Source of the DNA: Candidatus Onthocola stercoravium | Lineage (GTDB): Bacteria; Bacillota_I; Bacilli_A; RF39; UBA660 | Reading direction: 5' to 3' | NCBI GenBank assembly: GCA_018711775.1 | Contig: DVHV01000172.1 | Span: 1 to 5,694, forward strand | Length of the DNA: 5,694 nucleotides | Part shown: piece after piece, positions 1 through 5,275 of the stretch | How the letters are laid out: the number at the start of each line of letters is the position of its first letter | Position numbering within the stretch: position 1 is the first letter of the stretch | Position numbers and translations under genes: made by a program | The notes under the pieces: model-generated | What the model was told of the DNA's origin: nothing | The model's input: the letters and a program-made list of their open reading frames with translations, nothing else | Databases searched by the model: none

Positions 1-682
1 ATGTTTTAAAATAGATATAGCCTAAAATAATTAAATAAAATTGATTACAAAATAGCAAGGCTAAAAGAAAGCCTATTATAGGTAAGTTAGCCTTAGTTGC
101 TAGACCTAAATTAGTAACATCTTTTAAGATACATGATTTAAATTCCCTTTTGTTAATTTTAGAATTTAAAGTTTTAATAACATATTTTTCTGATTCCATT
201 ACTAAAAACAAACTTTCATTTACATTCTTAATTACATATTTATCCTTATCTTTTTTTATTATTCCTCTTTCAATTAATTCAAAAAGTAAAGCATCATAAT
301 CCCTATCTACTTCAATTATACCATCTAGCAAATATGCCGCAATGGCAGCATTATAATTTGGTAGTTCTCTTTGATAGATTATATCTTCATTATTAATTCT
401 TTTATTATTTTTCCATCTTCTTGCATTAAGATAAAATATAAAGATATATAATGGTGATATGAAGAAATTCAAATAAAGTATAGATATAAATACCGAACTA
501 ATATAATCCAATAAAAAGCTTTGGCAAACTGTTTCTCCACCAATCTCTAAATAAACACTAGCAAAACCACAAGTTAAGCCATCTTGCACAATTACATCAT
601 AAACAAACAAGCCCGCTAAAACAAGACTTAAAAATATACTTATAATAAATAATATAACTGCTAAACGATTAATTCTTTTCAT
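1..682 (-). CDS. Membrane protein resembling DUF2207/YciQ C-terminal family, 3' end outside window
   Basis: The frame is open from an ATG at 682 to the window edge (227 codons), so the C-terminus is missing. Two hydrophobic segments are seen (about residues 7-28 and 61-84), separated by a short outside loop with two Cys (38 and 53). A basic stretch (RRWKNNKR, 88-95) then starts a cytoplasmic region of about 110 residues, and a third membrane segment begins near residue 201. The part at 106-152 (ELPNYNAAIAAYLLDG, then LLFELIERGIIKKDKDKYVI) looks like the winged-helix-like cytoplasmic part of DUF2207 proteins, which have a proline-led AxxAYLLDG motif and an LxxLxxRGxI motif. The large extracellular N-terminal domain usual in DUF2207 is absent. 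The start lies inside the end of nnrD (14-bp overlap), with GGGGTG at 686-691 as ribosome site, which suggests translational coupling. Function is unknown; the family call is inference from motifs. Confidence 0.75.
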   Translation of the reverse strand, partial: MKRINRLAVILFIISIFLSLVLAGLFVYDVIVQDGLTCGFASVYLEIGGETVCQSFLLDYISSVFISILYLNFFISPLYIFIFYLNARRWKNNKRINNEDIIYQRELPNYNAAIAAYLLDGIIEVDRDYDALLFELIERGIIKKDKDKYVIKNVNESLFLVMESEKYVIKTLNSKINKREFKSCILKDVTNLGLATKANLPIIGFLLALLFCNQFYLIILGYIYFKT

Positions 683-1520
683 ATTCACCCCGTATTATCT
701 TAATAGCATCGGGAATATATTTTATTGTATCACTTGCAATCATGGCAATATCGGTATATTTTTTAGTGGCTAAAGATCCCGCTAAACCTGCTAAGTAAGC
801 ACCTGCTGCAACACTAAGGACATTATATTCATTGTAACCTAAAAATCCTGCAAGTATTCCTGATAAAACATCTCCCGAACCAGCCGTTGCCATACCTGGA
901 GAACCAACATCAACTGAGTAAGTAGTATCACCATCAGTTACAATAGTTTCATGCCCTTTTAAAAGAGCGATTACACCATACTTTTTAGCAAACTCTAAAG
1001 CATACTTTTCAGGATTTTCTTTAATATCAGTAACCTCTTTATTAATAAGACGAGAAAATTCTTTTAAATGAGGAGTTAAAACTATTTTTACCTGAGTATC
1101 GTTTAATAACTCTAAATTACTAGCCAAAATATTTAAGCCATCAGCATCAATTATGAGCACTCCAGTAAAATTATCCAAGATATATTTCAAATACTCTTCA
1201 TTTTCGTTGCTAACTCCCCAGCCCATACCAACTGCTAATACATCGATATTTTTAATTGCATCATTAATATTACTATCTATTGGAAACAGTGTTTGTTCTA
1301 CTAAATAAGGAGTCACAAATGAAACAATATCTTTAGGAACTATCACCCGTGTTAATCCAGCCCCACTACGCATTGCTGCTAAACTCATACTGGCAAGTTT
1401 AATCGCTCCGCTAAAGTTTACACATCCTCCCATAATACCTACAACGCCAAAATCGTATTTATTAGCATTCTCATCACGATACTTAAATAAATCTTTAATC
1501 AAGTTTGCATCGATTTTCAT
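669..1520 (-). CDS. nnrD: ADP-dependent NAD(P)H-hydrate dehydratase
   Basis: This enzyme repairs damaged cofactor: it uses ADP to dehydrate the S form of hydrated NADH or NADPH back to NAD(P)H in the cytoplasm. The 283-residue protein has the ribokinase-like fold of the YjeF C-terminal/YxkO family. Numbering from the ATG, visible landmarks are GVVGIMGGCVNFSGA (25-39), a GMGWG turn where most relatives have GPGLG (98-102), IIDADGLNIL (123-132), LTPHLKEFSRL (148-158), LLKGHETIVTDG (186-197) and GMATAGSGDVLSGILAGF (209-226). The Asp of GSGD, residue 217, is the expected catalytic residue. It stands alone, without the epimerase (YjeF N-terminal) domain often fused to it, so an epimerase would have to be encoded elsewhere. 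The frame also opens at a TTG at 1529, but the nearest purine run, AAAGG, is only 3 bases from that codon; the ATG at 1520, 12 bases from it, matches family N-termini better. It sits downstream of pyk and overlaps the next membrane-protein gene. Confidence 0.93.
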   Translation of the reverse strand: MKIDANLIKDLFKYRDENANKYDFGVVGIMGGCVNFSGAIKLASMSLAAMRSGAGLTRVIVPKDIVSFVTPYLVEQTLFPIDSNINDAIKNIDVLAVGMGWGVSNENEEYLKYILDNFTGVLIIDADGLNILASNLELLNDTQVKIVLTPHLKEFSRLINKEVTDIKENPEKYALEFAKKYGVIALLKGHETIVTDGDTTYSVDVGSPGMATAGSGDVLSGILAGFLGYNEYNVLSVAAGAYLAGLAGSLATKKYTDIAMIASDTIKYIPDAIKIIRGEYEKN

Positions 1521-1548
1521 ATTCCCCAACTACCTTTATCAAAAATAT

Positions 1549-1582
1549 ATCATATTTAAAAGAAAAATAAAAGACTAGTCAA
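1549..1582 (-). promoter_or_regulatory. Candidate promoter for nnrD
   Basis: On the minus strand TTGACT (1582-1577) is followed after 17 bases by TTAAAT (1559-1554), and then by the alternative -10 TATGAT (1554-1549). The -35 is 5/6 to consensus, but the -10 at ideal spacing is only 4/6, and the TATGAT option has a 22-base spacer. The -35 falls exactly in the loop of the pyk terminator. It would let nnrD be transcribed independently of pyk. Weak evidence. Confidence 0.3.
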
Positions 1583-1593
1583 AGTCTTTTATT
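1558..1593 (-). terminator. Intrinsic terminator of pyk
   Basis: A perfect 11-bp inverted repeat (1566-1576 with 1583-1593, AATAAAAGACT / AGTCTTTTATT) with a 6-base loop is followed on the minus strand by TTTCTTTT. It includes the pyk stop codon (1589-1591). The stem has only two G-C pairs, so termination may be partial and some read-through into nnrD is likely. Confidence 0.65.
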
Positions 1594-2992
1594 CGATAGT
1601 TTCCATTTTTAAGAAATTTGTTATTCTTTCATTATTTACACCAGGTAATCCTCCGGTAACGATAATGCGATCATTAGGTTTTAAATCAAAATATTTAGTT
1701 GTCTTATCCATTACTAATTGGACTAATTCATCCGTATCATCCATCAAAGGTACAATACAAGTATATATACCATAGTTAAGTGCTAACATACGAGCAGTTT
1801 TTTCAGTAGTACAATTAGCAAGTATTGGTGCATTAGGTCTAAAATTACTAATCATTCTAGCACTATAACCACTAATAGATTCTACAGCAATAGCCTTAAC
1901 TTTAACAGACTTAGTTAAATCAACAGCAGCTTTAGCAATGCACTCAGTTCTACCAATTTTACCATTGTAACTAAAATGTTTAGCGCTATAATCTTCAGCA
2001 TCACTAGCAATACTAGCCATATAACTTACAGCTTCAACTGGATAAGCTCCAACTGTTGTTTCACCACTTAGCATAATAGCATCTGTTCCATCTAAAACGG
2101 CATTAGCAACGTCAGTAACTTCTGCTCTGGTAGGACGACTATTTTTCTTCATGCTTTCAAGCATTTCAGTAGCAACGATACAAACTTTACCATATTCTCT
2201 AGCTTTCTGAATAATTCTTTTTTGATAAACCGGAAGTAAAGAAATAGGAACTTCTTCACCCAAATCTCCACGAGCAACCATTACTCCATCACTTACACTC
2301 AAAATTTCATCTAAGTTATCAATACCAGTTTTACTTTCAATCTTAGAAATTATTTTGATGTTACCATTTTCGCTTTCGATAATCTTACGAGCTGCTAAAA
2401 CATCTTCTTTACTTGAAACAAATGATAATGCTAAAAAGTCACCATCATTTCTAACAGCATAACGAATATCTTCTTCATCATCTTCACTGATGAAAGGAAT
2501 ATTTAGTTTAACTCCGGGAGCAAATAAACTTTTTTTACTACCAAGAACACCACCATTTATTACTTTACATGTAACACTATTATCATCTTTTTCAATTACT
2601 TCGATTTTCATTAATCCATTTTCTAATTGAATAACATTACCAACATTAAGAGAATCGATTGCCTCAGGATGGTTTACACTAAATTCTTCACTGTTACCAA
2701 CAACTTTTTCTTTAACAATTTTAATAGTTTTACCAGGAATAAGTTCAATGCCTCCTTCAACTACTTCACCATTGCGAAATTCTGGACCTTTAGTATCAAA
2801 CAAAAGACCAACATTCATATGCTTTTCAGCATTTACTTTTTTTACTAAATCAATTACAGTTTGTCTTTCTTCTAAAGTAGCATGAGAAAAATTTACTCTT
2901 GCCACATTCATACCAGCATCAACCATTTTAGAAAAAACATCATATGAACTACTAGCTGGACCAATACTACAAACTATTTTTGTTTTTTTCAT
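1589..2992 (-). CDS. pyk: Pyruvate kinase
   Basis: Catalyses the last step of glycolysis, phosphoenolpyruvate + ADP to pyruvate + ATP, in the cytoplasm. The 467-residue protein is full length for a plain bacterial enzyme and lacks the extra PEP-utiliser-like C-terminal domain found in Bacillus. The A barrel covers about 1-69 and 166-335, the B lid 70-165 and the C effector domain 345-467. Active-site residues are visible: R32, N34 and S36 in ARVNFSHAT, D66-T67 in FDTKGPEF, the catalytic Lys K217 in IIKISKIE-type signature (seen as IKIISKIESKTGI), metal ligands E219 and D243 (MVARGDLG), and T275. The Glu of DTKGPE (residue 71) is the residue linked in this family to K+-dependent catalysis. The ATG at 2992 has a strong GAGGAG site (3001-3006) 8 bases upstream. 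A terminator overlaps its stop codon. Base composition is less AT-extreme than the two genes upstream, as expected for a core gene. Confidence 0.98.
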   Translation of the reverse strand: MKKTKIVCSIGPASSSYDVFSKMVDAGMNVARVNFSHATLEERQTVIDLVKKVNAEKHMNVGLLFDTKGPEFRNGEVVEGGIELIPGKTIKIVKEKVVGNSEEFSVNHPEAIDSLNVGNVIQLENGLMKIEVIEKDDNSVTCKVINGGVLGSKKSLFAPGVKLNIPFISEDDEEDIRYAVRNDGDFLALSFVSSKEDVLAARKIIESENGNIKIISKIESKTGIDNLDEILSVSDGVMVARGDLGEEVPISLLPVYQKRIIQKAREYGKVCIVATEMLESMKKNSRPTRAEVTDVANAVLDGTDAIMLSGETTVGAYPVEAVSYMASIASDAEDYSAKHFSYNGKIGRTECIAKAAVDLTKSVKVKAIAVESISGYSARMISNFRPNAPILANCTTEKTARMLALNYGIYTCIVPLMDDTDELVQLVMDKTTKYFDLKPNDRIIVTGGLPGVNNERITNFLKMETIE

Positions 2993-3017
2993 ACTTTCAA
3001 CTCCTCAACAGAATTAA

Positions 3018-3046
3018 ATTTTACTACAAAATGCTGAAAAAATAAA
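3018..3046 (-). promoter_or_regulatory. Candidate pyk promoter
   Basis: On the minus strand TAAAAT (3023-3018, 5/6 to the -10 consensus) lies 17 bases after TTTATT (3046-3041, 3/6 to the -35). Transcription would start near 3011, giving an 18-base leader that contains the GAGGAG ribosome site. It lies just after the terminator at 3043-3070, which makes it the simplest source of pyk mRNA, but the -35 is weak. Confidence 0.35.
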
Positions 3047-3070
3047 GCACTAATTTACATTAATGCTTCA
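3035..3070 (-). terminator. Strong intrinsic terminator upstream of pyk
   Basis: Read on the minus strand, AAGCATTAAT (3068-3059) pairs with ATTAGTGCTT (3054-3045). This is a 10-bp stem with one U-G wobble closed by a GUAA tetraloop of the GNRA type, extended by a further G-U and U-A pair (3043-3070). TATTTTTT follows (3042-3035). It probably ends the xre transcript. If transcription starts at the extended -10 at 3111-3119, it would instead act as an attenuator in a pyk leader. Confidence 0.75.
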
Positions 3071-3110
3071 AAAATGGGTAAAAAAAGCTGTTAATACTTC
3101 CTCCAATTAA

Positions 3111-3119
3111 ATAATAGCA
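3111..3119 (-). promoter_or_regulatory. Extended -10 promoter candidate followed by an orphan Shine-Dalgarno
   Basis: TGCTATTAT (3119-3111) fits the TGn-TATAAT extended -10 form with one mismatch; the -35 region is only a T run. About 7 bases later lies GGAGG (3104-3100), a perfect ribosome site, but no ATG, GTG or TTG start follows at proper spacing. The nearest start-like codon is an ATT at 3095, which opens an 11-codon frame ending at 3060 inside the terminator stem. No gene is called here. Confidence 0.35.
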
Positions 3120-3131
3120 AAATTTTCCAAT

Positions 3132-3154
3132 AAAAAAAAGCAATTGTTACTTGC
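3132..3154 (-). terminator. Weak hairpin plus T8 at the end of the xre gene
   Basis: GCAA (3154-3151) and TTGC (3143-3140) can pair across a 7-base loop that includes the stop codon, followed on the minus strand by eight T (3139-3132). The 4-bp stem is marginal. The T run is convincing, and the better terminator at 3035-3070 lies further on. Confidence 0.3.
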
Positions 3155-4235
3155 CCCCAGTAAGTAATAATTCACTTTTAATTAAATCTATTTCATCAGC
3201 ATATGCACTCTGTGAAAAATCATCAACTAAATCCTGTTTTTCAATTTCATTTCCCTTCAAATCACAAATAGTAACTTTAAAACGATCCTGAGTAATAAAA
3301 TAATCAATTAAAACTATACTATTATTATTTGTCTCTTTAAAACTCAAAAAATTAATTTTAGGATAATACATTATAGTCCTATTGTCGATTTGTTTCACAA
3401 AACTATTATAATAATTATCATAAATATAACCATTATTAGTTAAATTTGTAATATTAACATCATCATTTTTTTGATAAGGTTCTGAATAATTACTTATTGC
3501 TTTATCCTTTAAATAAATTAAAGAATCACTTTTAAAACTTTCTTCAACTCGCAACTTATAATCATATGTATGTTCCGCATTATCCTTAAAATAACTTATT
3601 TTTAAATATAAATTATTTAAATCAACATCAAAATCATCAAAGTATTCACCATATCCATAATCTTCCGAAATTATAATATTATCCTTATATGCTTGTTCAA
3701 AAATAAGTTTTTCTTCATTATTATCATTCTTTTTATACAATCTAATATTATAAATTGTATCATTACCAGTATCTTCTAACTTGGAAACAAGTGTTCCAAA
3801 TTGAAAATAATTTTTTATTTTCGATTTAACTATCAACGAATTATTTAATTCAAATTCATCAGAATCCAAATAAACGTTATAAACAACAAAAGCATTATGG
3901 TTAAAAACAATAAAAAGAGTAATAATAATAGCCACAAAAACTAATACAATTAAACCAATAAATATTAAATTACGACGATTTGTTTTCTTTTTTTCTATTT
4001 CAATAATATTCTCAACTTTTATATTTTTATCTAAATCTATAATAGTTTTTATATCAATATCTAATATTTTGCACAACTTAAATATAACTGATACATCAGG
4101 ATAAGTCTTACCTAACTCCCAATTACTTATCGCTTGTCTAGTAACAAATAATCTTTTAGCCAAATTATTTTGACTCATATTTTTTTTCTTTCTAGCACTA
4201 GCAATAATATTACCAATATTTTCATTATAGTTCAT
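3147..4235 (-). CDS. Membrane-anchored XRE-family transcriptional regulator
   Basis: Residues 7-66 form a typical HTH_3/XRE DNA-binding domain (RKKKNMSQNNLAKRL, then VTRQAISNWELGKTYPD). A lysine-rich linker (80-89) precedes one strongly hydrophobic segment (about 90-111). Residues 112-362 form a polar domain rich in Asn, Asp and Tyr that the positive-inside rule places outside the cell; it has a single Cys (324). I do not recognise a family for this outer domain. The layout fits a one-component sensor: an outside signal changes DNA binding at the membrane. The ATG at 4235 follows GGTGG (4244-4240), and a good extended -10 promoter lies just upstream. It is 71 bp downstream of the degenerate ABC ATPase gene, and both are markedly more AT-rich than pyk, suggesting shared acquisition. 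The target genes cannot be told from the sequence; autoregulation is plausible. Confidence 0.88.
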   Translation of the reverse strand: MNYNENIGNIIASARKKKNMSQNNLAKRLFVTRQAISNWELGKTYPDVSVIFKLCKILDIDIKTIIDLDKNIKVENIIEIEKKKTNRRNLIFIGLIVLVFVAIIITLFIVFNHNAFVVYNVYLDSDEFELNNSLIVKSKIKNYFQFGTLVSKLEDTGNDTIYNIRLYKKNDNNEEKLIFEQAYKDNIIISEDYGYGEYFDDFDVDLNNLYLKISYFKDNAEHTYDYKLRVEESFKSDSLIYLKDKAISNYSEPYQKNDDVNITNLTNNGYIYDNYYNSFVKQIDNRTIMYYPKINFLSFKETNNNSIVLIDYFITQDRFKVTICDLKGNEIEKQDLVDDFSQSAYADEIDLIKSELLLTGGK

Positions 4236-4256
4236 ATAACCACCAAACTAGTACCT

Positions 4257-4286
4257 ATTATATCACATGATACATGATTATTAATC
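4257..4286 (-). promoter_or_regulatory. xre promoter with possible operator
   Basis: TGATATAAT (4265-4257) is a perfect extended -10. No good -35 is seen at 16-18 bases. Transcription would start near 4250, leaving a leader of about 15 bases with the GGTGG ribosome site. Upstream, where the -35 should be, lies an 11-base perfect odd-centred palindrome GATTATTAATC (4276-4286), and between it and the -10 a tandem pair of ATCATGT on the minus strand. These are plausible binding sites for the XRE protein itself; that part is inference. Confidence 0.6.
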
Positions 4287-4306
4287 GTTTTTAAGAATAA
4301 TTTTAT

Positions 4307-4951
4307 CTACATCAATTTATTTTCATACCAATAAATTTCATCAGCATATTCTTTATACAATACTTTTCTAGTTATAATAATTACACCAATATTTAATTTT
4401 GTTATTTTTTTTAAAGCTTCATAAAATTCCTTTTCTTCATTTTCACTAAGTAAATCAGTTGGTTCATAAGCTAAAATAAAATGTGGATCATTAATTAATG
4501 CTCGAACTAAAGAAACCATTTGTCTTTCATTAGCAGACAAATTTTTAGGATATTTTTCCATTAAATCATCCAAATTGTATTTTTTTAAATAATTTATCAC
4601 TTTTTCTTCTTTTTTCTTTTTTTCAAGTTTTTTATTATTAATTAAAGGTATTAAAACATTATCAAATACATTAAAATCATTATCTAATAAAATTTCTTTA
4701 AATAAAAAGCCAATATATTCCCTTCTAATTTCTGTTTTTGCTCTATAACTAAAACCACTTACATCTACACCATTTATGATATATTTTCCCCTCATAATAG
4801 GAGATACTAACCCTATTATATCAAACATATTAACTCCAGTTTTTTCATTTTCAACTACAACATAGTATAACTTACCTTCATTAAAATCAAAATTAATTTC
4901 TTTTAATATACCTTTACTTTCTACTAAACTATAAATTCCTTCTAATCTCAT
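4307..4951 (-). CDS. Degenerate ABC transporter ATPase-like protein (probable pseudo-ATPase)
   Basis: The 214-residue protein follows a MacB/LolD-type ABC ATPase from end to end, starting MRLEGIYSLVESKGILKEINFDF and keeping normal domain spacing. Numbered from the ATG, key positions are changed. The P-loop GPSGSGKST position reads VENEKTGVN (33-41), losing the Lys and Ser/Thr. The Q-loop Gln is Lys (85, GFLFKE). The LSGGQ signature is LSANE (138-142). The Walker B Asp is Tyr (162, ILAYEPT), although Glu 163 remains. The D-loop LD is LS, and the H-switch His is Arg (195, IIITRK). There is no frameshift or internal stop, so the frame seems maintained. ATP hydrolysis is unlikely; a structural or regulatory role is possible. 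The frame opens further up at a TTG (4984), but the ATG at 4951 has AGGG (4963-4960) 8 bases before it and matches family N-termini. No permease gene lies nearby. Confidence 0.85.
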   Translation of the reverse strand: MRLEGIYSLVESKGILKEINFDFNEGKLYYVVVENEKTGVNMFDIIGLVSPIMRGKYIINGVDVSGFSYRAKTEIRREYIGFLFKEILLDNDFNVFDNVLIPLINNKKLEKKKKEEKVINYLKKYNLDDLMEKYPKNLSANERQMVSLVRALINDPHFILAYEPTDLLSENEEKEFYEALKKITKLNIGVIIITRKVLYKEYADEIYWYENKLM

Positions 4952-4977
4952 AATAATTACCCTAATATAATTAAATT

Positions 4978-5011
4978 TGAACAAAAGACAAATAAATTAC
5001 TTCTTTGTTCA
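4978..5011 (-). other. Stem-loop in the 5' leader of the ABC-like gene
   Basis: TGAACAAA (5' arm on the minus strand, 5011-5004) pairs with TTTGTTCA (4985-4978); two further pairs follow across a one-base bulge, and the loop is about 13 bases. With the promoter at 5021-5049, the stem would sit within a few bases of the mRNA 5' end. It could stabilise the mRNA or regulate it. Read on the plus strand it is followed by a T-rich run, but no plus-strand gene precedes it. Confidence 0.5.
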
Positions 5012-5020
5012 TCTATTTTT

Positions 5021-5049
5021 ATTATAAACTATTTACAGATATTTTTAAA
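5021..5049 (-). promoter_or_regulatory. Promoter of the ABC-like gene
   Basis: On the minus strand TTTAAA (5049-5044, 4/6) is followed after 17 bases by a perfect TATAAT (5026-5021). Transcription is expected near 5014, giving a leader of roughly 60 bases before the ATG at 4951. It is the best sigma-A-type promoter in the window. Confidence 0.6.
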
Positions 5050-5067
5050 CCTTCTAATATTATATTT

Positions 5068-5181
5068 ACACTTCCATTTATATCACTATTATGTACTACT
5101 TTTACTAATATTTAAAATAATACCAATACTTATCATCGATACAAGCAAACTAGACCCACCATAGGACATAAATGGAAGTGT
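5068..5181. repeat. 17-bp inverted repeat around the ftsW stub
   Basis: The plus-strand segment 5068-5084 (ACACTTCCATTTATATC) recurs as the reverse complement at 5165-5181 with one mismatch (16 of 17). The copy at 5165-5181 encodes the T-L-P-F-M-S of the FtsW stub. The other lies 80 bp away just past the stub's stop codon, in opposite orientation, where it also reads T-L-P-F-I-S on the plus strand. It could be a second attachment-site copy or a long hairpin. Confidence 0.7.
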
Positions 5182-5187
5182 TACTCC
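5089..5187 (-). pseudogene. ftsW: C-terminal remnant of an FtsW/SpoVE-type SEDS glycosyltransferase
   Basis: The frame reads GVTLPFMSYGGSSLLVSM followed by ISIGIILNISKSST and a TAA stop. GVTLPFxSYGGSSLL followed by SIGIILNIS is the hallmark C-terminus of FtsW/SpoVE, the membrane glycan polymerase of division or sporulation septa; RodA normally has a different tail. Only the last 32 codons remain. Directly before the first Gly is an in-frame TAG (5190-5188), and the upstream sequence has no SEDS similarity in any frame I read. The stub lacks a start and is not expected to make a protein. It looks like the 3' end of ftsW cut off by the neighbouring serine-recombinase element. Confidence 0.85.
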
Positions 5188-5275
5188 CTAAATCTTTTTT
5201 GTACAACTTATTTTGTATAGGTTGCGCTATCTATATTACCGAAAAAAAATATAACATTACTTTATAACCGTTTTT
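5188..5275. other. Gene-free junction between recombinase remnant and ftsW stub, possible att region
   Basis: No coding similarity is seen in these 88 bases. They begin right after the recombinase stop codon and end where FtsW similarity starts abruptly. They contain an 8-base palindrome TTGTACAA (5198-5205 region) near ATACAAAATAAG on the minus strand, giving a TACAA/TTGTA inverted pair. Large serine recombinases use imperfect inverted repeats at their attachment sites and usually sit next to one end of their element, so an attL or attR here is plausible but unproven. Confidence 0.35.

Noticed and set aside
1521..1529. TTG start three codons upstream of the nnrD ATG
   Set aside because: The only purine run (AAAGG) is 3 bases from the TTG, too close; the ATG at 1520 fits the family N-terminus better. 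It cannot be fully excluded.
2627..2848. 73-codon open frame on the plus strand inside pyk
   Set aside because: It is antisense to well-conserved pyruvate kinase coding sequence, is a low-complexity Asn/Phe-rich translation and shows no recognisable family.
3035..3119. T-box or other known riboswitch upstream of pyk
   Set aside because: No T-box consensus and no recognisable riboswitch core were seen; the stretch is too short for most known classes.
4952..4984. TTG start 11 codons upstream of the ABC-like ATG
   Set aside because: There is no ribosome site before the TTG, and it would place the real AGGG site inside the coding sequence; the family N-terminus begins at the ATG.
4978..5030. 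Plus-strand intrinsic terminator (stem followed by T-rich run)
   Set aside because: No plus-strand gene ends here, and the stem lies in the leader of a minus-strand gene with its own promoter.
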